A stretch of 64,000 nucleotides of DNA from Ditylenchus dipsaci (lineage: Eukaryota > Nematoda > Chromadorea > Rhabditida > Anguinidae): contig SADC01001163.1 of NCBI GenBank assembly GCA_004194705.1, forward strand, positions 1 through 64,000, read 5' to 3'. Both the position numbers and the translations under genes were made by a program. The notes under the pieces are model-generated. The model was not told the origin of the DNA and did not search any database. It worked only from the letters and a program-made list of their open reading frames with translations. Position 1 is the stretch's first letter; each line of letters begins with the position of its first letter. Below are positions 1 to 13,100 of this stretch, in pieces.

Positions 1-202
1 CGAAAAGGGTTTATGTGGTGTGGGTGTAGATCGTCTAGTGGGGGGAGTGTGGTGACCAAAACTGGGGTGTGACTGGGACCGCAGCGCTGGGTGTGAAGGG
101 GTGTGTTGACCGAAAGGGATTGAAGTGCGAAAGGACCGAAGCCAGTGACCCGCCACTTATAGTTAATTTTATATAAACTTTTAAACTAATGATTTGTTGT
201 TG

Positions 203-1122
203 TTGCAAATATCGTGAGGATTTCTATTTTGCCGATCGTTTTTCAAGAACCTGAAGTGTTTGCTTTAAAAAAAATCAAAATCTCGATTTAAACGACTCTC
301 CTTTTAAAAATTAGAGAGTCGTTAAATCGAGGTTTTGCTTTTTAAAAGGAAATACTTTTTTCTCCGCCTAAAACACTTCTTTTTCCGCTAAACAAAATTA
401 TTGGTTTTTTGGGATTTACTAAAGGAGGAGTAAACTTTCGAAGAAAAAAGTCGATTGAGCGGATCAGATTTTGGGTCCGATCTGCTTAATCGCTCAGAAT
501 TCCAGTTTATGGTGGTTTTAGTGGTTCAGGGTGAAGTTGTGGGCGATTAAGCCCATCGGACCCGAAATCTGATCAGCTCAATCGATTTTTTCTCGGAAAG
601 TTCACTCCCCCTTTAGTAAACCACTAAAAACCCAATAATTTTGGCCTTTTGGCCATTCCGGAGTGGGTCTCCAGCCATCTGGTCTTTGTCCACCCTGAAT
701 TTCACACAAAAAAAAATTAAAAATGATTGATTTCGTGTCGAGAATCAAAATTAGTCGGAAAAAAAGAGTAAATTAGGCGGAAAATGTTTTAGGCGGAAAT
801 GAAATTAGGCGGAAAAAAGTGTTTTAGGCGGAAAAAGAAGTGTTTTAGGCGGAGAAAAACGTATTGTCCTTTTAAAAGCAAAACTCGATTTAACGACTCT
901 CTAATTTTTAAAAGGAGAGTCGTTAAATCGAGATTATGATTTTTTAAAGCAAACACTTAGGTTCTTGAAAAACGATCGGCAAAATAGAATCCTCACGACA
1001 TTTGCATCAAGACTGTCAAAACAGAATCGATAAAATATTTCGAAAAAGGGGGTTAAAAAAAGCGTCGGACTGTATGTGGGAATGAACTTGAGGTTGGGGT
1101 CGTTAAATCGAGGTTTGACTGT
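203..1122. mobile_element. Large palindromic element with pogo/Tigger-like right end
   Basis: Left arm (about 203-515) and right arm (about 530-1007) are inverted copies: GCAAATATCGTGAGG near 206 returns as CCTCACGACATTTGC near 993, and the cgatcg/ttcttgaaaa block and the gagtcgttaaatcgag block also recur inverted. The right arm carries an extra insert (about 640-850) with a tandem run of aggcggaaa-type units. The right end continues to TTTGACTGTA at 1113-1122, the end of the CAGTC family seen at 42299-42715; no matching left terminus is visible, so the left end is truncated. No transposase. Confidence 0.65.
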
Positions 1123-1754
1123 ACTTTGAAAAAAATTGAGATTTGTCATTTTCGCCATTTAAATCACTGGAACGAGAGAAAAATAGTTTTACATTCATTA
1201 ATTCATTGCATTCATTAAACGAAGACAGAACTTAACTTTATTTTAAACGACCACTTTGAAGTGTTAAGTTAGAGCTGTAACGCTGTAAAAACTTTGTACT
1301 CTGTGAAATCTTGTAAAAATGTGTTTTTCAGACGAGGACGACTATTTTCCTGAAAAAGAGTTTGACCGAAAATAACTTTCGCTCATGGGTATCAAGGTGA
1401 TTTAGCTATAAAGGCTACATTAAAATAAAAAAAGCAACACAAATTTAGCACGGATGTCTAATATTTATAATTTTAAAGCAAAAATGGTTGAAATAAAACC
1501 AAAATATGCCTCAAAAAGTCAGAATATGCAGTAAATATGCAAATATGCTCTAAAACGCAAAAAAGTGCCAGAATATGCTGTAAAAAACATCATAAAAACG
1601 CTCAAAACTAAGCTAAAAGGCGTTTTTTAATGTGTATTTAGCCCAAAGCATATAAGCAAAAAAAATGAAAAAAGTTATCAGAGTCTTCTGGCTTTAAAAC
1701 TTTTTTATGCAGGTTTACTTGGAAGGTTTGGTTCTAGTTGTCAAAGTATTTTTG

Positions 1755-2420
1755 TTTTAAAGGGGAGTGTATCTCTTGTCCGTATCTGGTCCCGCATGGA
1801 AAACGTTTGAATTCAAATTCAACCACTTTCGGAGGTCGCTGATTCGAATCTCTCTGGGTGTAAACCACAGTCAACGATTGAGTTGAATTTATGCTAAAAA
1901 AATATCGACGAATCGATCGGAAAGATTTCCAGGATCGCTTTTTTAGTAAAACTGTCGTGAATTTGCAAAATCATCCAGAAACCAAATAGTTCGGTTTATG
2001 TCTATTTTATCAATCGGTCTATTTTATTTTAGCCATTTTCTAGAGTTAGAAATACGCAAGGTGCGTCATAAAAAAATCTCTAGATCGAATAGAAATAGAC
2101 AGTACGTCAAAAATCACTTCAAAAATCGGGTAGCTTGGATAGCTTGACTTACAAAAATTACCGATTTTTGCACGAAAGTCAAATTGTTATTCTTTGTTCT
2201 AACTGTAGCTTTGCTATAATGCTTATAGAATTATGCCTGATAATCTAGCTCGGTTTGAAAGCCTGACATTATTTTTGTAAATGTCAAATAACATGTGAAA
2301 AAAACAAAGTTCACAACATGGGGATTCGAAGCAGCAACCACCGAAAGTGGTTTAATTTGAATTTAAAACGTTTTCCATGCTGGACCAGATACAGACAAGA
2401 GATACACTCCCCTTTAAAAA
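1755..2420. mobile_element. TIR element, about 660 bp, non-coding
   Basis: Terminal inverted repeats of roughly 90 bp: TTTTAAAGGGGAGTGTATCT at 1755 is mirrored by the end near 2418. The arms include the words ccgtatctggtcc and aaaacgttt and end next to a gattcgaa motif on both sides. The interior is AT-rich without coding potential. The sequence before it (1480-1620) holds several copies of an aatatgc word. Confidence 0.65.
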
Positions 2421-2699
2421 AAGTTACTATCAAACTTCGGACTTCACTAGAGAGAACAAACATTTGCAAAATTTAAAAGGCATTTGCTGTAAAAGTTGAC
2501 CACTTTATATACAGTTTTAATTTTCACAAAGGCCAACTTCAAATTTGGATCTCGATACATGGCTAGCCCTTGCGGAGCTCATTCTATAAAGGAACCATAT
2601 TTGGCCCACCAAAATGCCTAACCTACCTTATATAAAACATAATTTAAATTAATTAATGTCTTGTTTTATTTAATTTGCCTTGGTCCCTCGCTAATCGTA

Positions 2700-3700
2700 T
2701 AGTTTCTTAGCTTTTCATTTGGGCCAGACAGCTTTTCTACAGAACCTTCCAGAAGGAACTGTAATACCCTATCTGGGCGGTCCATCAGCAGTGCTAGGAG
2801 GTCGAGCAATGGTACCAGCCATTCGGACGCACCAGGCTATGTGCGGATCCAACCACGGCGAGGCTGAAAAACCCTTGAGAGCTCATTCTTGCATCCAGCA
2901 CTGGTGGCAGTATGCCGCGGCTCCAATTTAGCTCTCTAGAATTCCCATTTTTAATTTGCTTGTGTGTTGGTCCAATCCAGGACTTAGAATTTTGTGGCCC
3001 CGATGTATTTCCCATACTGTGATTTTCGTGTATGTTTTGCGGCCTTAGAATAATTGGTCTGTAAATCTAGAACTGGTGATTTCGCGTGTATTATCCCAAC
3101 ACTTAGAATATTTACGGTACCTGAATTTTATTTGTAATTGCTTGTATTTTTGCTAAGTCTGTTCCCGGACTTAGAATATTCGATGTCCAATTTATTAACT
3201 ATGGTTCCCATATATTTGCCATGTTTTGATGTATTCACACTTTGCGCGGCTCCCCATTATACTTGCCGTGCTTGCACTTGCTGTTGCTTCCACCTATTTG
3301 CTTGCCATATAACTGTTGAAATATATTGTTGTTGGACTTATATATCCCCATTGTTGATCCCATAATATGCATTTATTGTTTGTGTTATATGGGTTTATTA
3401 CCCAAGTTTGAGGTCAATAAATTTGTAGTATTATTCCTACTCGTCTCCCCCAGAAGATCCAGTTTTCCGGAGGCCCGTGTTATCTCCAAAGGCTAGAGTC
3501 AAAGTCAAGTGACAGGCACGAAATACGACTCAGTTTGATTAAGCCTGGCGTAGCGGGTCATTGGTTTCCAGGCCACGATCTGTGAGTTAGCGGTTCCTCT
3601 CCCGCCTCGCAATAGCCCCCTCAAGTGTATTTGCTAGCTAAGGATCAGTTCCTATTATATTTGAAGGTCACCAAAGGGGTGAACCTATATTTCTATCTCC
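2700..3700. other. Non-repetitive block with SL1-like sequence, no gene called
   Basis: This kilobase is richer in G+C than its flanks and contains loose repetitions of ggacttagaat at 2981, 3044, 3101 and 3170. Short ORFs at 2719-2931 and 3138-3365 lack recognisable domains and good splice context, so no protein is called. The SL1-like 21-mer at 3392 lies inside it. The layout (TATA-like words, an AATAAA just after the SL1-like word, abrupt ends) could also suit a solo LTR, which I cannot test. Confidence 0.3.
3392..3412 (+). ncRNA. SL1 spliced-leader-like sequence
   Basis: The text TTTATTACCCAAGTTTGAG, preceded by GG, differs from the nematode SL1 leader only by lacking one A of the TTTAATTACC segment. 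It is followed directly by GT (GTCAATAA), as the leader exon is in an SL RNA gene. About 15 nt further is AAATTTGTAG, a weak Sm-site candidate, then a ctcgtctccccc stretch. I cannot show the folded SL RNA or a PSE promoter, and 5S rRNA, the usual neighbour in many nematodes, is not seen nearby. It may be a functional variant, a pseudogene or a leader with an assembly error. Confidence 0.5.
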
Positions 3701-3901
3701 GCTTCCCACTGCGCACGCTGATCGCAATTTGGACCCGACAAAAGTCCTATTGTTTACTCTTCAAAATGAGCTATTGATAAGCAATCACTGATGAAAAAAT
3801 TGGGGTAAAAATGCTTAGGCACGCACTCAGGTAGACACTTGACGGAGTCACACTTGTTGTGAACTTGGCTTGAGTTTTTTTAGTTTTTCTTCGCTTTTTG
3901 T

Positions 3902-4820
3902 CTCACAAGGGAAGGTGACTTAGTGGAGCGCCTATTTGAAAAATCTGACAGAGCAGTTTTGTAGCTCTTGATGCGTAAAATCACGTGGTGTATGTCGTTT
4001 TTGCCCATGGAGTGAACTTTTTTGAGCTAGGCTGGTTTGAAGTTAGGACATAAATTAGGCACTCTTATTTCAAGTGTTTTTTCATGTGTTTTTTCACTCG
4101 ATGCAAATATAATGATATACACTCGTTAAATGTTAATTCGACGCAGAATGAGTTGCTCTTTCTAATGTGAATGAAATATGACAGTCAAGTAACCATTGCA
4201 AGAATAGTTGTAGAAGCAAATCAGATACACTGATCACGAATCCGGTGTCAGAATTCCAGGCTTTCGTAGTAAAAAAAATTTACGTCAAAAACTGAAAAGA
4301 GTTAGTGACGACTAGCCAACTTCAAAGGCCTTTTTCATCTGACCTCCGTCAACTTTTTACAGAAATTTTTTATCAGAAAATTGCAAATTTCGATTTCCTG
4401 TTAAATGCACCAGAACTGAAGAGGGTGCACGCCTATTTCCGATTTTTATTTCGGTTTTTTCGCCAAAAATTGGTGTTCAAAAAATGCAGATTTTTTGAAA
4501 AAAAACACAATTTTTCACCAAAATTGAATACAGACTATGGAATTTTGTACTCATTAGAAAGAGCAACTCATTCTGCGTCGAATTAACATTTAAACGAGTG
4601 TATATTATTATATTTGCATCGAGTGAAAAAAACACATGAAAAAAACACTTGAAATAAGAGTGCCTAATTTATGTCCTAACTTCAAACCAGCCTAGCTCAA
4701 AAAAGTTCACTCCATGGGCAAAAACGACATACACCAAGTGATTTTACGCATCAAGAGCTACAAAACTGCTCTGTCGGATTTTTCAAATAAGCGCTCCACT
4801 AAGTCACCTTTCCTTGTCAG
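3902..4820. mobile_element. TIR element with about 260-bp arms
   Basis: The segment 3902-4165 returns inverted at 4551-4820: the outer ends are tcacaagggaaggtgactta and its mirror, and the inner ends are the words caactcattctgcgtcgaa and its complement. The arms match almost throughout, including a matched ccatggg word. The spacer of about 390 bp is AT-rich. The ORFs on this stretch are arm sequence read through and are not genes. Confidence 0.75.
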
Positions 4821-5039
4821 TAGAAAAAAATTTTTGACGTCTTTTTTCTATTTATTTTTTATTTATTTTGTTCGAAATTCGTCACGCTTATGGAATCCTC
4901 ATAAAAAACGTACCGGGCGACCGTGAGGAGAAAAAAAAATAGGTTTTTTTCAAAAAAAATTCTGTTTTGGAAAATAAGACTTTTGTGTTGGGTGTTGTGT
5001 TTATTTTATTATCCATAAACTAGTTATTTTTTGCTTTCG

Positions 5040-5230
5040 GCTAATCTGGAAGGGATTCTGAGCAATGCTGTAAATCTCTGCACCGGCTGTTATTCGGACA
5101 TCTATTTCGAGCAGCCCGGGCCGTAGCGAAATAAGGTAGATTATATATTGGCACCGGGCTAGGAATAAAGAGATAGCGGCACCAACTTGGCACCGAAGCA
5201 ATTATAGCGCGAAATTCCGTTTTAAATTAT
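5040..5230. repeat. Repeat related to the 54.5 kb palindrome
   Basis: Shares caccgggctaggaataaa and gcggcacc words with the palindrome at 54465-54800. Only a single partial copy with weak internal symmetry is seen here. Confidence 0.4.
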
Positions 5231-6207
5231 ATTAAACGAATTCCAGCCGGTACTCATAACCAAAGTTGTTAGTTCGGACCCCTGTAGGTGCAAAATTGCT
5301 TCACAGAACGAAAAAAAATTAATAACTATATACCGCTACCTCAGTATTTACGTGAGCACCAGGTCGGTATGCTCGACGATTACCTCAACCATCAGCCTCA
5401 AACAGCTAAGGTCTGAAAATTTTCCTCAGTCTCAGCCGTTTTTTCAACGCTTTCCACCCTCAGTGGAATTCCCATCCTCTGTTTCCATCCGTTTTTCCGA
5501 TACCATCCTCTGTAAAATTACGTCAAGAAATTTTCACTCATTGTAAACTGTTTTATGAATATACTGCCTTTCTGAGTAGTGAACTTTGGGCGACAACAGC
5601 TCGGCGAATTTTGAAAAAAAGTTGACTGAATTTAATGCTATCTTACTCGGCGCATCGCAGGCTTTCTTGTTCAGTCTAAACACTCAAATTTTTCATTTTA
5701 TAGGTGTCTGACCAAACTACAGAATTAAAAAACTTTCCTTTTAAAATTTCGGACTGGAGCACAGAACCTCAACCTGACCTAAAATCGCCCAAAATTATCA
5801 CGAAAATCGCCCAATAGTTGGTTTGAAGCATGAAATCAGGTGTTTAAACGTTGGAAAAAATGATCATGGGCGATTTTAGACCACCTAGAAATTCTGTAGA
5901 TTAGCCAAATTTTGAGCCAGTCAGCGAAACGGTTAAAAATTTCATGTGTGCTAGATTTCCATGTGATCACATCAAATAAAAAGCCGTTTATTGATGTCTA
6001 ACATCAAAGTATATAGGAGAAAGTAAATATAATACAGTGGTTGAAACCATTACGTCACGAAAACTACAACAATCTGAGCGAGCAATCTATAGAAGTATAT
6101 ATTACCAATATTAATACAGTTTTAGAAGTCTATTTGCATGAAATGGCTGATAAAAAGACTCTTACTATTAAACGCTAGGTAATATTATGAGCGAGTTTTT
6201 GTCATGT

Positions 6208-6362
6208 CTAGGGTTGTCGAGTACTCCAGATTTTCGAGTGCTCAACTCGATATGATACTCGAAACTCGAAATATTCGAGTACTCGACTCTACTCGATACT
6301 CGAAAAATTTCGAATAATACTCGAAATTACTCGATTTCGAGTACTCGACTCGACAACTCTAG
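6208..6362. mobile_element. CTAGGGTTG-ended palindrome built of actcga words
   Basis: The ends are CTAGGGTTGTCGAGTACTC and its inverse. Everything between consists of near-copies of the word (t)actcgaa in both orientations. The same termini with quite different interiors occur at 44148-44305 and 59525-59975. Confidence 0.75.
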
Positions 6363-6523
6363 TCATTTAGAGTTTCCTCCGAAAAAAATGAAACACGTTG
6401 TAATTTTTTTGTCGTTTTGACATTTTTGATACGCTAAAATCATCAAGACATCACCAAAAACGGACAAAAATGTCAAAAATAGGTGTAAAAAAGCTCAAAC
6501 CTTATTGATTAAAAATATTTATG

Positions 6524-6776
6524 TACCGTATTTCCTGTAATAAGGCGGCACCCTCTAATAAGGCGGCACCCCAACTTCGAGGGTCTATATCTCGAAGCAG
6601 AGTAAATATTTTGGTTATCTGTTTGATGCGTTTTCTTAACTCCCACGAGCTCTACCGATTCTAATTTTTAGATTTTGGTTGAGCACCCGAAAATCTCGAG
6701 ATTAAATTCCAATTTTTCGGATTTTCAGGGGTTGAAAAATAAGCCGGCATGCCGCCTTATTACAGGAAATACGGTA
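6524..6776. mobile_element. TACCGTA-family MITE downstream of hbl-1
   Basis: The ends are TACCGTATTTCCTGTAATAA and its mirror TTATTACAGGAAATACGGTA. The arm word taataaggcggc is written twice on the left and answered by gccgccttatta on the right. The core holds the family segment ctcgaagcagagtaaatatt...ttttcttaactcccacgagctc. It sits 330 bp past the hbl-1 stop and could lie inside the 3' UTR. Confidence 0.8.
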
Positions 6777-7103
6777 AATCGAAATGGTAGGTTTTGTCTA
6801 AAATAGCTATTTTCTGGCAAGACTAATTTAAAAATTTCGTCTCTTTTTGTCAAAAATGGTTTCCTGATGCTAAGTTATTCCTGAGTAACATCATAAATTA
6901 AGAAAACCAAGTACAAGTGATCATATCCTCTCAAATCGTTCATAATATTCCACTTGCTCCAAACATGGACCATAAACATATGATATGTAATGCTAGAATA
7001 TAGCTTCTTGGAGTTTGAAAACAGACACAGAAAGCATTTTTATACAAACAGTTCAAACAGAGATTATTTCGCGAAAAAAAGTTACAAATCAACACAAAAA
7101 AAT

Positions 7104-10100
7104 TCAGCTATGGTCAGAACTAATCAAATGGGTTGTGAAAGTGTATTTGTCAGCACAAGTGTGTCCACATAAATTACACCGCCACACATCCGACTCTGAA
7201 TGCAGTCCTTTGTGAATCAGGTGCAAAGTCTGGTCCATAAACACAATGCCGCAAGGCAGGCACTCCAGAGGTTCTTTCAGTCCACCTGGACTTCCCACTG
7301 CCATGCACATTAAGCTACTGGTGCTTGTGGTTGAAGTGGTCGAGATGGTTCTGGCTGTGCAGTAGTCGATCGGCAACTCATCTGTGGTTGAATTGGAACA
7401 GCTGGGCTGAGCCTCGTTGGCCGAACTGATGGAGGAGGAAGAGGCGGAGGGAGAGTGGGTGGACGAGTGGTCATGCTCCTCCTGGATCCTGACTTCTGAA
7501 TTAGAGGAGGTGGTTGAAGAGGAAAGGGATTGAGAGGTGGTGGCACTTGACAAACTGTTGGCTGCATTGGTCCAGAGTTGCATTGAAGGCATAGAGTGTC
7601 GGTGGACCTTAGAGGACTGAAATAAAGAGAAAATTATGATTGCCATCTGGCTGGGCTTTTGCAAAACCGTTGCTCACATTAAAGTTGTTTTGAGCCGAAG
7701 ATAGTTTGGCCAAGAGATCATAGGAGTTGTAGCCATTGAACACCTGGAAATGATAAACTGTCAAGGCATAGATCTTCAAATATAAAAAAATTTGATGGTA
7801 TTCGGGTGAACAACTTCTTATTGCCATTTCGAAGCAAAAAAATTTCACGTATAATTTCAATAATAACATTCCCAAAAATGACGAATCGATGACGTTTAAA
7901 TATTTTGGAACAGTTCATTCAGAAAAGACGGTCATAGAGCCAAAATAATCAAATCTTTTTTATGGCTTGCAAAAAATACTACTTACGATTTCCTATTATC
8001 GATTACCAACCAAAATCTCAGGATGGACCCAAACATTTTTCGATTTTTGGTAAGTTGACAAATAAAACCCCTGGGGCTCTATTAGAGGTGAGAAAAATTG
8101 GTAGTTATTATACTTTCTGGTCCAACTTTTAAAAAACTGAAAACTTACCAATCCTCTGCAATCTGGACTCTTGGACCTGGGCAAAAAGCTTTGACCAAAG
8201 GGCAACGCCGAAAAGGCAGATCCCAGTGATCCAGATGGTTCACCTCCAAAGTGACCTTCACTAGATCTAATCACTGAGCATGGTCCCACAACACTCAGAT
8301 TCACTTCTTTGGACAACTCCTCGACCGTTTTGGGGAAAATACTGGCTTTGGCGACTCCGCTTTCAGAAGACTGTCCATGCTATAACCCAGTGGAGGGCTG
8401 CAGCTACTGCTCGGTTTCGCTTTCTTGACCGCACTGACTACCCTTCTTCTCTTGGCTGGTGGAGCGACTAATTTAGAGTCTTCTAACGGCATACTATCAC
8501 ATTCTGAGCCATTAGAGATGAGTTTGAGAGCAGTGCTGACCATGTCTAGCTGTTCAGGTGAGAGTGGAGACGCCACTTCGGTGGACATTAGTGACTCATG
8601 GCTGGATGGTCGCTTCTGAGGAGATGACTGAAAGTTTTTTTCAATCGTTTGTGGATAAAGATAGTATAGAACGAGTAATACTGGAAATCATGGGCGCAGC
8701 CAGGCGGGGGAGGGGAAGGGACACGTGCCTCAACCCCCCCCCCCCCCCGTCAGATGTTTTTCCCAGTCAAATTTGAAAAACAGTTTAGGTAAAATGGCCT
8801 CAAAAAAAATTATCCTCGTATGTCACACCCCCCCCTCGTCAGATTTTTTTAATTTTCTGGCTACGTCCCTGCTGAACATTTAATGTGTAAGCTTACTTCA
8901 ACTCCAGCTAAGTCATCATGCTTGGTCTGATAGTGCAGCAAAAGACGACGAGAGTTGGAGAACAGCAGTGCACACCTTTTGCAAGAAGCCTGAAAAAACA
9001 AATCGGATTTTGCAAAATTCGAAGTCTTTTGTGTATACAAAAAAAGTCGAGGGTTAGTTTAACTCTTGCTAAGATAAATGATTGAACATAGAGCATATTT
9101 CTGGTTTTAGCGAATTTCAAAATTTTCTTTGAGCTTAGTGATTTTCGAGTCCGCTCCCACGCCCCTTTTTATTTGAAAATTTTGAAAACAAGGCTAACCA
9201 AGGCTAATAGGAAAACCGAATTTTCACCAGAACCACTATATTTTTCTTACAAGCGTTAGACCTGATCAGTTATCCGAAAAAAATCTACTAATCACACCTA
9301 ATTTGCGTACACGGACGTTTGCCCCCATCGCCGTTTGCCCCCATGGGACACTAGCCCCATTTCGGAAAAAAGGGACACTAGCCCCCATTTCGCAAAAATT
9401 GCACACCAGTCCCCATCTCAAAAAAAAGGACACTAGCCTAGGTGGTGTTACCTAGTGGTTTGAGTACTTACAAAGGTAATTAGTCATCAAACTAATGACT
9501 ATACTACCCAACAAATAATTGGGGCAATACTTTGGTTCGTGCTGCAGTACTGTGATTTCGGCTCTTGATATATATGTTCATCATTATCAAACCGTGTTCA
9601 TAACGATTATGAACAAAGCTGAAAAAACTTTTCCTTGGCACGCACCTAAGGGTTTTTAATGGCCCTTTAATTTATTTTAATGACCCCTTTTTTCTAATGA
9701 GCCTTTAAAAACTAAATTACAAATAAAATCTGAAACCCCGAAGCTTTGAGTGGAAAATTCAGCATTCAGACAATTTGTAGACAATCCAAGGGCAGTCATA
9801 TACAAGTTGCGTTCTTAGGTAATAACAACGTTTTCGATAAATGAAATGAAATGGGGGCTAGTGTACCTTTTTCCGAAATGGGGCTAGTGTCCCATGGGGG
9901 CAAACGGCGATGGGGGCAAACGTCACGTACCGCCTAATTTGTTCAGTAAACTATAAATAAAAGTCAAAGAAATAAAGATGTTTGCTCATAAGTTTCAAAA
10001 AATTGACAAAAAAACTTCTTACAGACACCCAAGAGTCCAAAAACTCAATAAATCGATCTTAATTTTTACCTGTTGAGTAGCAGAAATGATGTGCTCATCA

Positions 10101-13100
10101 TCCAGATGTTGTCGCAGAGAAGAGTGCTGATGGAATTGCCTTGGACACTGAGCCACAGGACAGTCAAAGTCTTCGCCGGTTTTGATGTGTGTCATAGAGT
10201 GCTCTTGCATCTAAAATCGGCTAGTTTAATGCACATTGTTTTATGGACAAAAATAAATGTAGGTGATTATCACACATCCTTGCTAACCTGATCTTTGCGG
10301 AAGAAATTCTTTTGACAAAATCGACACTTGTATGGCTTCACTCCAGTGTGCCTCATCCTGTGCCTGTGCATGTTGGCCTTTTGGCTGAACTGCATTTGAC
10401 AGATGTCGCACTGATACACTGCAAAACAAAAAATGATTTTTACTGTTTGAATGCTTTTTTGCTATTAGACAAAAATTGACAAAGGACTCACTTTGACCTT
10501 GATGACGTTCATGTGCCTCCTGCAATACAACAAAGGGTTAAACTGTGTAACTTGCGACGTGGAGTCATTTAAGTAACCAGAAGTCAGGATTTTAGATGCA
10601 CTTTTAAAAAAGATTTTGTACCTTTTTCAGACCCCTAAATTTTTTTATTTTCGAAATCCTACGTCGAAATATTTTTTGCTCGAAAATTTTTTTAATAACT
10701 AGGTAAAACAAACTTTTTCCTCAAAAATTATCGGAGTAAACTTTTTTTGAAAATGAATGTTTATTTTAAACTTTTAGACTACTTTTATTAGAACCTTCAA
10801 AATTATCTAGAATTATATTATATTTCAACGCGTCATGTTTTCATGCAAATTCACTCACCAAGTGACTTTTCATGTGCTGACTCATGTAGGTGGTGAAGTT
10901 GCAATGTGGACATGAATGCACGGTTTTCTCGCCTTTGCTGCCTCGTCCGCTTTTGCTACCGCTTTTCTTGATCTCTACAGGGAAAATTTCTGGGACTGGC
11001 AAGGGACTTTTTATTCTGTCTTCTTGCACCTGCTTTAACTCCATTTTCAAACCATTGTCCTCTTCTTTGATAATTTTAGGGCTAGTGATTACGGAACCAG
11101 CTAAACTTGATCCATTGGTGATAAGTCGACTGAAGTTAGCAAAATTGGCTAGTAGTTTGGCATTTTCTAGGGCTATCTTTGCGTCCATTTTAGGCTCTAT
11201 TTTTACAGGTGCTAGCTCGGTGGGCTCTTCTTTCTGAAAATTTTAAACAGGGTAAAAAAGTTATTGCTTACAAGTAATTAGGAAGTTTACTAGTGTTGCA
11301 ATTAAAATATGACTTATTGCATATAGCATGAAAGTGGCATATATTTTTCAACTTTTTATATAACGCCTCGTAGCTTTTCGAAGCAGTGATAAGATTTTGG
11401 CTTTGTATTTAACATTGTGAAAAAAAATTCCCACATACTGTAGACCTTGGGGGTCGATTCGGTTCATGTGGTGTTCCATAAAGAATAGTTTAAAGATATG
11501 GTAGAAAAAAGAATGATATAGCAACTCCTCGAATTGTTTATTTTTCGGAACATGCAATAAAGTAACCCGCGACATTGTGATCTCCCATTTGAGGCTAAAT
11601 CAAGTTTCAACCCAGATTTTGTTTTTGTTATTAGACTGTTAAAACTAAAAAAAAGCCTTGAAAAATATATATCATATCCAGGCTTGAGGATTTGAAAAAA
11701 GATGGCTTGATGTATATCTAAATTCAACAGAAACCTCAAAATAGCGAAACCTCTTCACTACTTTATTAAAAAAATCATCTATAGATACTAATAATCACTA
11801 AGAATGGACATTTTCTACGAAGTTCACGGGTTCTTGTCATTGTGCAGCGGTGCAGCACGGTTTTTGAACAGTAGCAGTATAGAAGTAAACAGTTGATGCT
11901 AGGATTGAAAGCTAGGATTTAGGTTTCCCATTTTCAAAATAAATTTGTGAATCAAGACTAGAGTCCAACGAGATTTTTGAGATGGATCATTTATTTGACT
12001 AAGGTGGGTACCGTGGTAGGGCAACTGTGATTGCGACATATCCGCAAAATTCATCTAGCAAGCAACTAAAATGCCTTCAGTAGTATAGGCTATTATACTC
12101 ACTCGACCCTATGTCTCCAACGAAATTCTTGCGATCTCCAAACTGCCAATATTCAACCCATCACATGGTCAACTAACTCCCAAATCTAGCTCTAATCGCG
12201 AATAAACAACTAATAAAAAGTGAAGTTAAAAGTCCAAAGAGAAAAAAAAACACTGATCCGAATTTAGGTCACTCTCCCCAGAGGAACACAAACAACTCTG
12301 CCTGTCTACCTCTCCATTCATTCGTTCGTCCAGCCATGAAAAATTATATCATGTGCAACAGTCGAGAAGATTCTGCCCCAAGATCTCCAGGGCAAGATTT
12401 CCCCCTTCCTACCTGCTAAATGCCCATTAGGAAGAGTTCAATGCCATTGCACAAGTCAGGAGGAGGGAGAAAGCGAGAGCACTAAATGTGGATGTGGCGA
12501 TTGGGGAGAAAACGGGAGGACAGGAATCTGACCTTGAGCCTTTTAGGAGAAGATTTCCCCTCCTATTCCTTTCTAATCATCCATACTCACCTTTACTCCC
12601 TTTCCTATTTTTTGTTGGTTTTCTTGCTGCTGCCTATTCCGACTTCCTTCAACCGACAAGTATAAGAGAATTTGGAAGTTGACGGCGGACCCAGGGGTGG
12701 AGCAACCGCAAGAATATGGGTGTGAGTTAATTGTAGAGCCTGGGTTGTAAGACAATTACTGTCTAGTAAATTTGAAAAAGAAACGTGTCACAATAACACC
12801 AGACGATTTTGTTGTGTTATCTAGCAAATACACCTACCGTATTCTCTCTAATCATAGACCTCTCTCTAATTATAGACCCCCATCGATTTTGATGGCCTGT
12901 ATCTTGGAGCAGAGATGACATTTCGCAAAACTGTTTATCGCTTTTTCTTAATTCTCACTAGCTCTACCGATCCCACTTTTCAGATCTTGGTTAAGCACTT
13001 GAAAATTTCGAGATTGAATTCAAAATTTTCCGATTTCGTGGAGGTTGAAAAATTATAGACCCGGGTCTATAATTAGAGAGAATACGGTATGTTTCCCAAT

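Noticed and set aside
3540..3610. Short match to 28S-like text (gcggttcctctc)
   Set aside because: Only 12 bases agree; flanks do not follow the rRNA.
8301..8400. Tiny intron in hbl-1 to explain the frame change
   Set aside because: The possible GT-AG pairs give 30- or 45-nt introns, both multiples of three, which cannot correct the frame. A missing base explains it better.
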